NCBI GenBank assembly: GCA_046346845.1
Contig: JAXMHH010000007.1
Location: forward strand, 1 to 64,000
Reading direction: 5' to 3'
From: DSSB01 sp046346845
GTDB lineage: Bacteria; UBA10199; DSSB01
DNA: 64,000 nt
The first letter of the stretch is position 1; each line of letters opens with the position of its first letter. Positions 1-7,390 of this stretch are shown here, piece after piece. The position numbers and the translations under genes were made by a program. The notes below the pieces were generated by a model. The model saw nothing but the letters and a program-made list of their open reading frames with translations, ran no database searches and was not told the origin of the DNA.

Positions 1-2285
1 CTTGGCACCAGATCCAGCCCATCCTCTTCCAAAAGACGGATCGCTTCTTCACCACCGGCGCCTGGCCCTACAACGAGACCCTCTTCGATCCAGCCCAGGC
101 GCTGGCCGAGAAGCGCCCCATCCTCTTCTGCCTCAACCTGCCCAAGGGGACGCGCTGGATCGAGGCCGGGCACGAGGCCCAGCGCGAGATCTTCCGCGAG
201 CTGCTCTCGGCGCAGGCCGACTTCGAGCAGCCCCTGCAGCTGATCCCCCTGCACTTCATCTACGACAAGCACCCGGGACGGGCGAAGAAGTCGCTGATGG
301 ACATCGTATTCGGCAACCGGGAAAACCCCGGTTACCTGCGCAAGATGATCCTCTTCCTGCGCAACTACAAGAAGCGCGCGGTGGCCAAGATCGGCGAGCC
401 CCTCGACCTGCGGAAGCTGGCGGGCCTCTCCGGCGGCGGCAACACCGAGGCGGTCGCCGAACGCATCTCCATCGAGGTGCAGCGCGCCTTCGAGATTGAG
501 ACCCGGCAGGTCACCGGCCCCAAGCTGCAGAGCCGCCGCAGCTTCCTCGAGAAGATCCTCCAAACCCAGCGCTTCCGCGAGCAGCTCGAGCACATCGCCA
601 CCCAAAACAACCTGAGTTTCGAGAAGGCGGAGAAAAAGGCCTTGGGCTACCTGCGCGAGATCGCGAGCGACATCCGCTTCACCGTGATCGAACTCTGGGA
701 TTTCTTTCTCAGTTGGCTGTTCAACAGCCTCTACGACGGCCTCGAGGTCGACCAAGAGGGCCTCGCCCGCATCAAGAAGGTGGCGAAGGATTCTCCCATG
801 GTGCTCATCCCCTGCCACAAGAGCCACGTCGACTACCTGCTGCTCAGCTACATCTTTTACCAGAACGACCTGAGCCTCCCCCACGTCTGTGCGGGCATCA
901 ACCTCAACTTCTGGCCGCTGGGCCCGATCTTCCGGCGCTCGGGCGGCTATTTCATCCGCCGCAGCCTGCCGGGCGACGCCCTCTACCCGCTGGCGCTGAA
1001 GAGCTACGTGAAAGAGCTGATGCACGAGGGCTACTTTCAGGAGTTCTTCATCGAGGGGACTCGGTCCCGCTCGGGCAAGCTGTTCCCGCCCAAGACCGGC
1101 CTGCTCAACATGATGGTCGAGAGCTTCGCGGACGGCGGGATCCCCGAAGTCTACTTCGTGCCGGTCGCCCTGGGCTACGAGCGGGTCTTGGAGGAAGGCG
1201 CCTATCTCAAGGAGAGCAAGGGAGCGAAGAAGAGCCAGGAGAAGTTCAGCGACCTGCTGCGCCTGCCCAAGTTCCTGCGCCGCCGCTACGGCAAGGTCTA
1301 CCTGCAGTTCGCCGAGCCGATCTCGCTGCGCGAAGCCTTGAAAGACCAGGGCGAGACGCCCCAGTCGGAGCCTGTCTCGCTCAAGCCGGTGGTGGCCGAG
1401 CTGGCCGAGCGGATCTGCGTGGCGATCAATGAGGTGAGCACGCTGATGCCCTCCGCACCGGTGGCCAGCGCCCTGCTCGCCCCGCACGGCAAGTCGATCA
1501 CCCCGCAGCAAGTCATGGACCGCGCCCGCGAGCTTTTGGCCTACGCCCGGCAAAGCGGCGCCCGCCTCTCCCAGACCCTGCGGGACAAGGCCGACGAATC
1601 GATGGAGGAGGTTCTCGCCCAATTCGTCGCCGAGGGCCTGGTCCGCGAGCACCACGACATCGAGGGCCGCTTCTTCACGGTGAAGGAGGAGACCCGGAGC
1701 CACCTCGACTTCTTCAAGAACCAGGGAATCCACTGCTACGCCCGCCCGGCGATGGAGCTGCTCTGCGAGCGGAAGGCCCCCGGCCGTTTCGAGGAGCTGC
1801 GCTCGCTGCTGAATAAAGAGTTCTTCTTCGCCGCCAAACCCAAGCAGGCCGAGGGCGCGCCGCCGGCTTGGATGAGCGACCTGCTGCTCCCGATCCTCGA
1901 GTCCTATTGGCTGAGCCTCTACGTGATCGAGCAGATCGCCTTCGAAAAATGGGACGAGCGCAAGCTCTCCCACAAGGTCCTCGAGCTGGGCGAGACCTTG
2001 AAGATGCGCGGCACGCTGGAGTACTCCGAGAGCCTCTCCCGCTTCCCCATCCAAAACGCCATCGTGCGCTTCGTCGAGCTGGGCATCCTGAAGAACCACC
2101 AGGAAGACATGGGCCCCGCCGGCAAGAAGCTCTACTCCCCCGGCCCCGACCTGGCGAGGCGCGAATCGACCTTGCTGCTGCTGGAAACGCTGCTGTGCAA
2201 GCCGCACAGCGCCCCGCGCCGGGAGGGAGAGAAGCCGAGCTATCCCAACGTCATCCCGCTGGTACCCAAGAGCGAAAAGGCCTGA
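1..2285 (+). CDS. plsB: Glycerol-3-phosphate 1-O-acyltransferase PlsB (5' end outside window)
   Basis: Transfers a fatty acyl group to the sn-1 position of glycerol-3-phosphate, the first step of phospholipid synthesis at the inner membrane. The reading frame is open from base 3 with no stop, so the start lies upstream of the window and about 760 C-terminal residues are visible; PlsB proteins are usually about 800. The catalytic H-x4-D motif is seen as PCHKSHVDYLLLSY near base 815, followed by the substrate-binding segment FFIEGTRSRSGK near base 1045 and VPVALGYERV near 1160. It is followed after 3 nt by nadD on the same strand, suggesting co-transcription. The first internal ATG, at 297, is not the true start because the frame before it codes for conserved PlsB sequence (for example TDRFFTTGAWPYNETLFDP). 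Confidence 0.93.
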   Translation, partial: WHQIQPILFQKTDRFFTTGAWPYNETLFDPAQALAEKRPILFCLNLPKGTRWIEAGHEAQREIFRELLSAQADFEQPLQLIPLHFIYDKHPGRAKKSLMDIVFGNRENPGYLRKMILFLRNYKKRAVAKIGEPLDLRKLAGLSGGGNTEAVAERISIEVQRAFEIETRQVTGPKLQSRRSFLEKILQTQRFREQLEHIATQNNLSFEKAEKKALGYLREIASDIRFTVIELWDFFLSWLFNSLYDGLEVDQEGLARIKKVAKDSPMVLIPCHKSHVDYLLLSYIFYQNDLSLPHVCAGINLNFWPLGPIFRRSGGYFIRRSLPGDALYPLALKSYVKELMHEGYFQEFFIEGTRSRSGKLFPPKTGLLNMMVESFADGGIPEVYFVPVALGYERVLEEGAYLKESKGAKKSQEKFSDLLRLPKFLRRRYGKVYLQFAEPISLREALKDQGETPQSEPVSLKPVVAELAERICVAINEVSTLMPSAPVASALLAPHGKSITPQQVMDRARELLAYARQSGARLSQTLRDKADESMEEVLAQFVAEGLVREHHDIEGRFFTVKEETRSHLDFFKNQGIHCYARPAMELLCERKAPGRFEELRSLLNKEFFFAAKPKQAEGAPPAWMSDLLLPILESYWLSLYVIEQIAFEKWDERKLSHKVLELGETLKMRGTLEYSESLSRFPIQNAIVRFVELGILKNHQEDMGPAGKKLYSPGPDLARRESTLLLLETLLCKPHSAPRREGEKPSYPNVIPLVPKSEKA

Positions 2286-2288
2286 GCC

Positions 2289-2816
2289 ATGCGCATCGCC
2301 CTGCTCGGAGGCTCCTTCGACCCGCCGCACAAAGCCCACGAAGAGGTCCTGCGATACCTGTTAGGCAGCGGACGCTACGATCAAATCTGGGTCTTCCCGA
2401 CGAAGCAAAATCCCTTCAAAAACGACTCGACGCCATTTCAGGATCGCCTTGAAATGTGCCGTTTGGCCTTCCAAAACATCGATCCAAAAATACAAATCCG
2501 CGCCGACGAGGCCCAACTCAGCGGCTACACCATCGACTTGATCCGGCATCTCAAGGCCGTGCACCCAGGAGCCGAATTCACCTTCGTTGGCGGCTCCGAT
2601 TTAGAAAAGGAGCTCCCGGCCTGGAAGGAAAGCGCCGAGCTCAAGAAGATCCTCCAGTTCGAATTTCTCCCCCGCCCTCCGGATCCAAGCTCTCCCTTCT
2701 CGCCGATCAGCGCGACGGAGCTCCGGGAGCGGGTGAAAAAAGGATTGCCGATCGAAAATCAGGTCGCTAAACCGGTGAGGGACTATATCGAGAAAAAACG
2801 GCTGTACCAAAAATAG
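2289..2816 (+). CDS. nadD: Nicotinate-nucleotide adenylyltransferase
   Basis: Adenylates nicotinate mononucleotide to deamido-NAD in NAD synthesis. The 175-residue protein starts with the nucleotidyltransferase signature GGSFDPPHKAH (residues 7-17), containing the H-x-x-H element, and ends with SPISATELRERV, the counterpart of the family ISSTxIR motif. It is slightly shorter than the usual 190-215 residues because the middle, around residues 120-135, is compact. The gene lies 3 nt after plsB and about 320 nt before nadK, so two steps of NAD(P) synthesis sit together. Confidence 0.88.
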   Translation: MRIALLGGSFDPPHKAHEEVLRYLLGSGRYDQIWVFPTKQNPFKNDSTPFQDRLEMCRLAFQNIDPKIQIRADEAQLSGYTIDLIRHLKAVHPGAEFTFVGGSDLEKELPAWKESAELKKILQFEFLPRPPDPSSPFSPISATELRERVKKGLPIENQVAKPVRDYIEKKRLYQK

Positions 2817-3136
2817 TTCAAATAGCGGGGAGCAAGAAAACCAAGGCAAGGGTGCTGCAGCGAGGGGAACGGGGACACCCCTCCTGGAGCGGGTTTCCCG
2901 TAGGCAAACACCTCAAGGCCTATGATGATTTTGCCTTCGGGACCTTTCCCGAGCCCGGGAAAATGATACTCCGCAAAATCTAACGATTTTGCTGCGCGCC
3001 CGAAGCAAGTTCGGGCTTGCCGGGCCCAGGAAAAGAGCGGAAGGAGGGGGGCCCCGTTCCCCGGCAGGCGGCTAAAACTCCAGCCAGTCCATTCCCCAAG
3101 GCAGCCGGAAAAAACAAGATCGAGCAAGGATCCAAA
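2817..3136. repeat. Intergenic inverted-repeat element between nadD and nadK
   Basis: No credible gene is present. The gap is built of hairpins. The outer arms at 2864-2885 and 3042-3062 are complementary with one small indel (core GGGGAACGGGG). Inside are the short hairpins 2973-2992 (GCAAAATC-TAAC-GATTTTGC) and one around 3000-3016 (CCCGAA...TTCGGG). The sequence inward of the arms differs between the two sides, as in the other long inverted repeats of this window. It may act as a terminator or mRNA-stability element between nadD and nadK. Confidence 0.6.
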
Positions 3137-4003
3137 ATGCGAATTCAAAAAGCCCTAGTGGTCTACAACAAGCCCCTCTACCAACTCCACGTCCTGGAGC
3201 AAAAAGACCCCCACTACATCGGCCTGCTCAAAAGGCGCCACCCGACGACGAAACTCTGGCGCGCCATCAACGCCATGCACCAAGAGACGCTCGAGGGCGT
3301 CCAGCGCACCTTAGAGCTGTTGGGCATCGCGACCGATACCGCCTTCCGCAGGCATCTCAAGAAAATAGGCAATTACGACCTGGTGGTGACGGTGGGGGGC
3401 GACGGGACCTTTCTCGACATCAGCCACGCCCTGGACAAGCAGGTCTTGCTGGGCGTCAACTCGGCGCCGATCGACAGCACCGGGGCCCTGTGCCGCGCCC
3501 GCATCGACAATTTCCTCTCCACCTTGGTCGACCTGATCTCCGGCAAGCTCAAGCCCCGCTGGATCCCGCGGCTCAAGGTGAAGGTGAACGGCAAGGCCCT
3601 GCCCTACCCGGTGCTCAACGAGGTGCTCTTCGCCAACCAGAGCTCGGCCGGCACCGCGCGCTACCTCATCATCGCGGACCGGCAGCGGGAGGAGCAGAAG
3701 AGCTCCGGCGTCTGGGTGGCGGCGCCGACCGGCTCGACCGCGGCGATCCGTTCCGCGGGCGGCAAGCCGATGCCGATCGACAAGGCCGCGATGCAGTACG
3801 TCGTGCGAGAGCTCTTCCCGGAACCGAAGAAGAAGCTGCGGATCCAGCAGGGGATCCTGCCCAAGGGAAAGCGGCTGACGATTTTTTCGAAGATGCGCCA
3901 GGGCGCCCTGTTCGTGGACGGCAACAAGATCTCGGTGCCCTTGAATTTCGGGGATAAGGTGGAAATCTCGCCGGACGGCAAGCCCCTCCACGCGGTATTG
4001 TAG
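3137..4003 (+). CDS. nadK: NAD kinase
   Basis: Phosphorylates NAD to NADP in the cytoplasm. The family motif GGDGTFL occurs near residue 90, followed by NSAPIDSTGALC. A conserved NE pair appears in LNEVLFANQSS, and the Gly-rich active-site strand is VAAPTGSTAAIRSAGG. The ATG at 3137 gives 288 residues, the usual size. An upstream ATG at 3017 in the same frame would add 40 residues encoded by the inverted-repeat element and is not favoured. The gene converges on ppsR with a gap of only 5 nt. Confidence 0.92.
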   Translation: MRIQKALVVYNKPLYQLHVLEQKDPHYIGLLKRRHPTTKLWRAINAMHQETLEGVQRTLELLGIATDTAFRRHLKKIGNYDLVVTVGGDGTFLDISHALDKQVLLGVNSAPIDSTGALCRARIDNFLSTLVDLISGKLKPRWIPRLKVKVNGKALPYPVLNEVLFANQSSAGTARYLIIADRQREEQKSSGVWVAAPTGSTAAIRSAGGKPMPIDKAAMQYVVRELFPEPKKKLRIQQGILPKGKRLTIFSKMRQGALFVDGNKISVPLNFGDKVEISPDGKPLHAVL

Positions 4004-4008
4004 GCAGC

Positions 4009-4824
4009 CTACTTGCCCAAGGCCAAGAGCACCTCGGTCGCGATCTCTTCGATTGCCTTGGCGGTAACGTCGATGTTGGGAATCCCGCCCAGCTGCTCGA
4101 AGACCTTCCGCGCGTAGTTGAGCTCCTCGTTGATGCGCTCGTAGCTGGCGTACTCCTCGGAGAGCGGTCGGCCCAGCTTGATAAGGCGCGTCTCCCGCAG
4201 CTGCACCAGCTTCTCGGCGTTGATCGTCAAGCCCACCATCTTGCTCTTGTCGACGTTCTCCAGCTCCTGGGGAATGGGGACCTCGCGCACCAGGGGGATG
4301 TTGGCGACCTTGTGCCCGCGGAAGGCCAAGTAGACGCTCAAGGGCGTCTTGGAAGTGCGGGAGATGCCCAGCAGGACAATGTCGGCCAGCTGGATGGTGT
4401 CGAGCCCCATCCCGTCGTCGTGCTTCACGGTGAACTCGATGGCCTCCTGCCGGCGGAAGTACTCGTTGGTCAGCTTGTATTTGAGGCCGGGCTCGTCGCT
4501 GGGATGCGAATGCAGGTAGGTCGTGAGGACGTCCATCACCGGCCCCATGATGTCGACCGCCACCACCTGCTGCTTGGAGCACTCGTCGAGGAACTGCTCG
4601 CGCAGGTGTAGTCCCACGAAGGTGAAGATGATGATGGCGTGCTTCTTCTTGGCCTCGCCGATCACCTGGACCATCTTCGGGTGGTCGGTGACGCGCGCCT
4701 TCCGGACGATGTTGACGTTCTCTATTTTAAACTGGCGCAGGGCCGCGAAAGACAGGTTCATCGCGAGTTCGCCGGTGGCGTCGGAGACCGCGAAGATGTG
4801 ATAAGTTGGGGTTTGTTGTGCCAT
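4009..4824 (-). CDS. ppsR: PPDK/PEP synthase regulatory protein (kinase/pyrophosphorylase, DUF299)
   Basis: A bifunctional regulator that phosphorylates (ADP-dependent) and dephosphorylates (Pi-dependent) the target enzyme, pyruvate phosphate dikinase or PEP synthase, setting the direction of pyruvate-PEP conversion. The 271-residue protein opens with YHIFAVSDATGELA, typical of the family, and carries the P-loop-like motif GISRTSKTPLSVYLA near residue 152 and the conserved NIPLVREVPIP after it. The target enzyme is not in this window, so whether it acts on PPDK or PEP synthase cannot be decided. The long inverted-repeat region lies immediately upstream and may affect its expression. Confidence 0.9.
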   Translation of the reverse strand: MAQQTPTYHIFAVSDATGELAMNLSFAALRQFKIENVNIVRKARVTDHPKMVQVIGEAKKKHAIIIFTFVGLHLREQFLDECSKQQVVAVDIMGPVMDVLTTYLHSHPSDEPGLKYKLTNEYFRRQEAIEFTVKHDDGMGLDTIQLADIVLLGISRTSKTPLSVYLAFRGHKVANIPLVREVPIPQELENVDKSKMVGLTINAEKLVQLRETRLIKLGRPLSEEYASYERINEELNYARKVFEQLGGIPNIDVTAKAIEEIATEVLLALGK

Positions 4825-5349
4825 ACGTGTTTCTCGGATCTAATGCGTCTTACTTTGCTTGTAAACCGGTCCGCCTTTTCCGGGGGTGCCCCCCTCCGGG
4901 CCCTGCGGAACTCGTTTTATTATAATTGCATGTTTCCCCTCTCCCCGAGGAGAGATATTTTTTTCGTCCTTGCGCAGATCCTCTCGTCCTTGAGGTTTCC
5001 TCAGACAGTCCTCGGTCCCTCCAGGGGACACCCCCGGAAAAAACGGACCTACCTCCCCCTTTGAATCAACCTCTTTAACCTGGTGCCCTTTCTTAGTGAG
5101 CGATCGGCAATCTATCCTTTATCCCCGGTATCCATGGCCCCTGTCTCGAGCACCCTGAAATGGATACCCGTAGGCAGCTCGGAGGCCTCCCTGGAGGGAC
5201 CGAGGACTGTTTGAGCCTTCCTTAAAGGCTAGGAAAATTCCGCTGGAACAATGCCGACAGCGACCACCAGTGGGAGAAACAAGCAATTCCAAAAATGCGA
5301 GTTCCGCAGGGCCCGGAAGGGAGGCCTCCGAGCTGCCTACGGGTCACCA
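4825..5349. repeat. Complex four-arm inverted-repeat region between rmuC and ppsR
   Basis: There is no gene in these 525 bases. Four arms of about 45 nt lie at 4868-4914, 5005-5049, 5166-5210 and 5298-5344. Each arm has two halves. The first half of arm 1 (4868-4894) is complementary to the second half of arm 2 (5024-5049). The second half of arm 1 (4894-4914) pairs with the first half of arm 4 (5298-5317). The first half of arm 2 (5005-5025) pairs perfectly over 21 nt with the second half of arm 3 (5190-5210). The first half of arm 3 (5166-5192) pairs perfectly over 27 nt with the second half of arm 4 (5318-5344). It separates the end of rmuC from the start of ppsR. Confidence 0.8.
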
Positions 5350-6495
5350 TTAGGTCCCCCCAGAGCCCGGCAAGAGGCGTACGTTGTCTTCGGAGCCAAG
5401 GGCACCGCCCTCGCCCTGCCCATGGAGGCGCCCCATCTTGTCGCCAAACTTGGCCAATCTCCCCTCCGCGTCTTCAAAGGCCCCCTGGGCGTTATTCAGG
5501 TGCACCCCCACCTTGCGGAAGGCCTCGGCGATCCGCCCCAGGTCGGCACCCAGCCGCGCCAAACCGTTTAAGATCTCCTTCGCCTCCTTTTCGATCCTCA
5601 GGCCCTTCAAGCCAAGGACAATGGTGTGCAGATAGACATAGAGGGTGTTGGGCGAAACAGGGATTACCCGCCGCGCCATGGCATAATTGGCCAGGAGGTG
5701 GTCGCCTTCGCTCAACTCGGACTTGATGATGATCTCGTAATAGACGTTCTCGGCTGGGACGTACATCAGGGCGAAGTCGAAGGTGTCTTCGTCGGGCCGG
5801 ATGTACTTGTCGGCGATGGCATTGATGTGCTTCTTGACGTCGCTGATGAAGAGGGTCTTGAGCGCCTTCTTCTCGGCCTCCTGCTCGGTGGCCAGGAGGC
5901 GCTGAAAGTTCTCGAGGGGGAACTTGGCATCCACCGGGACCCACTTGTCCCCCAAACGGATGGCGGCGTCGACCTTTTCGCCGTTCTTGAAGGCGTGCTG
6001 CAGCTCGTAATGCTCCCGGGGCAGGATTTGGGCGAGGAGGTCGTTCAAGAAATACTCGCCCAAGGAGCCGCGCAGCTTGGGCGCCTTGAGGATCTCTTGG
6101 AGGGAACGGATGTCCTTCCCCACCTCGAAGAGCCGCAGGTTGGCCTCTTCCAACTTGCCCAGCTTGCCCTGCACCTCAGCCACCACCCGGGCCGCGTTGT
6201 CCAGGCGTTGATTGACCGTTTCTTGAGATTTTTGAAGGACTTCGGTTGAATCTTTCAAGCGTTGATTAAGTTGTTGGTTGAGCTGACCGAGCTGGTTTTG
6301 CAGGAGGTTGGCGCTGCCCTCGAGGTTGGCCCGAACCTGCTCGCGCAGGGCCTCGACCTGCTGGTTGAGTAGCAGGAGCGGCATGTCGGCCTCGGGGGAT
6401 TTCTCGAGGCTCTTCTGCAGGTCGCGGTGCTTGACCAGCAAAAAGACCAGGACGGCGAGCACCGCGATCAGGATGGCGAGGAGGGCCCAGGTCAT
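5350..6495 (-). CDS. rmuC: DNA recombination protein RmuC family
   Basis: RmuC proteins are membrane-anchored, nuclease-fold proteins that limit inversions at short inverted repeats; their biochemical activity is not firmly established. The 381-residue protein has an N-terminal membrane segment (residues 3-20, ALLAILIAVLAVLVFLLV), a long coiled coil (about 50-150) and a conserved C-terminal RmuC domain with LRGSLGEYFLNDLLAQILP and KWVPVDAKFPLENFQRL. Its stop codon is 6 nt from the end of the inverted-repeat region at 4868-5344. The family's link to inverted-repeat stability makes that proximity noteworthy, though it may be chance. Confidence 0.9.
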   Translation of the reverse strand: MTWALLAILIAVLAVLVFLLVKHRDLQKSLEKSPEADMPLLLLNQQVEALREQVRANLEGSANLLQNQLGQLNQQLNQRLKDSTEVLQKSQETVNQRLDNAARVVAEVQGKLGKLEEANLRLFEVGKDIRSLQEILKAPKLRGSLGEYFLNDLLAQILPREHYELQHAFKNGEKVDAAIRLGDKWVPVDAKFPLENFQRLLATEQEAEKKALKTLFISDVKKHINAIADKYIRPDEDTFDFALMYVPAENVYYEIIIKSELSEGDHLLANYAMARRVIPVSPNTLYVYLHTIVLGLKGLRIEKEAKEILNGLARLGADLGRIAEAFRKVGVHLNNAQGAFEDAEGRLAKFGDKMGRLHGQGEGGALGSEDNVRLLPGSGGT

Positions 6496-6526
6496 AGGGC
6501 GGTCCTAACGAAGGATGTCTCAGAGT

Positions 6527-6784
6527 TCAAGCTTTAGTCCCTCGGCGCAGGGAGTCGTCTAAGAGCAATTTAATCAGTGCCTGATAGGGAACATCCTTGG
6601 CACTAGCCTCTGCCCGAATACGATTGAGCAAAGGGGTCGGCAAGCGAATCGAAACCACTTGGGTAGGTGGTTCGGCGGGCAGCTCAAAACCCAGGTCTTT
6701 TAGAGAAAGTCGTTTGGCCTTATCGATGAAATCGCTGGTATCCCTGGTATCATAATCCTTAATCTCCTTCTTTTTCGCCTTCAT
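6527..6784 (-). CDS. brnA: BrnA-type antitoxin (CopG/RHH-like)
   Basis: An 85-residue small protein whose C-terminal half (VVSIRLPTPLLNRIRAEASAKDVPYQALIKLLL) fits the ribbon-helix-helix DNA-binding fold of the BrnA/CopG antitoxin families. The N-terminal half, including DTRDTSDFIDKAKRL, would bind and neutralise the toxin. It overlaps the end of brnT by 26 nt, so the two are translationally coupled with the toxin first, the usual order for BrnT/BrnA. A palindrome upstream of brnT is the likely autoregulatory operator. Confidence 0.82.
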   Translation of the reverse strand: MKAKKKEIKDYDTRDTSDFIDKAKRLSLKDLGFELPAEPPTQVVSIRLPTPLLNRIRAEASAKDVPYQALIKLLLDDSLRRGTKA

Positions 6785-7052
6785 AAATCCTCCTCTCCTT
6801 GCGGGAAGCGGGTCGAGCGGTGATGATCCGCACTCTGCCCTTCCGCAGAGTAAACCCCACCATCAGGGTACGATTTTCCAATCCCTTTCCATAAAGGATA
6901 TAGCGCTTTTCTTTCGCGGAATGGGCCATATCTTCATAAATGTGATGGTTCGGATCATAAAAGCAGCTCTCCGCCTCAAGGCTGGAAACTCCGTGCTTGG
7001 CTTCGTTCTTCTGGACATTCCACTGATCCCAATCAAACTTGAGAGTTTTCAC
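6759..7052 (-). CDS. brnT: BrnT-type ribonuclease toxin
   Basis: A 97-residue protein of the BrnT toxin family, a RelE-fold ribonuclease of type II toxin-antitoxin systems that stops translation. Family features seen are the N-terminal FDWDQWNVQKNEAKHGVSSLEA, compared with F-x-W-D-P-x-K-x-x-x-N-x-x-K-H-G-V in the family, the central YILYGKGLENRTLMVGFTLR and the C-terminal RVRIITARPASRKERRIYE, which carries the Arg/Glu-rich catalytic end. The start sits 28 nt from a 7-bp inverted repeat. The pair stands between unrelated housekeeping genes and is probably mobile cargo. Confidence 0.87.
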   Translation of the reverse strand: MKTLKFDWDQWNVQKNEAKHGVSSLEAESCFYDPNHHIYEDMAHSAKEKRYILYGKGLENRTLMVGFTLRKGRVRIITARPASRKERRIYEGEKEGD

Positions 7053-7079
7053 CTTAAATTCAGACTAAGCCAGACCAGT

Positions 7080-7098
7080 TGTAGTGTCAACCACTACA
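7080..7098. promoter_or_regulatory. Putative operator of the brnTA operon
   Basis: The inverted repeat TGTAGTG-TCAAC-CACTACA has perfect 7-bp arms and a 5-nt spacer and lies 28 nt upstream of the brnT start. Antitoxins with ribbon-helix-helix domains typically repress their own operon by binding such palindromes. Binding by BrnA is inferred from position and symmetry only. Confidence 0.5.
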
Positions 7099-7138
7099 GA
7101 CTTGATTGAAAGAAAGGTTTCGGTTACCGAAGAAGAGT

Positions 7139-7390
7139 ATGGCCAAGGTTACCGTCTACACCACTTCCTACTGCCCCTTCTGCGACGCCGCCAAGGCCCA
7201 CCTGAAGCGCAAGGGCATCCCCTTCGAGGAGATCGACGTCACCGACGAGTCGGCCAAGCAGGCGCTGAAACAGCGCACCGGCTGGCGGACGGTCCCGCAG
7301 ATCTTCGTCGATGACGAATTGATTGGCGGCTACCAGGAGCTTATGTCCCTGGACGCGCGGGGAGAACTGGCGAAGAAGCTCGGCGCCTAG
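7139..7390 (+). CDS. grxC: Glutaredoxin
   Basis: A small dithiol glutaredoxin that reduces disulfides or glutathione mixed disulfides. The 83-residue protein has the active-site motif CPFC (residues 12-15), the cis-proline segment TVPQIFVDD and the GGYQEL motif, all standard for GrxC. The ATG at 7139 fits the family start (MAKVTVYTTSYCPFC); an in-frame ATG at 7106 would add 11 non-conserved residues. It is divergent from brnT, and its stop codon overlaps the stop of the large gene on the other strand. Confidence 0.92.
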   Translation: MAKVTVYTTSYCPFCDAAKAHLKRKGIPFEEIDVTDESAKQALKQRTGWRTVPQIFVDDELIGGYQELMSLDARGELAKKLGA

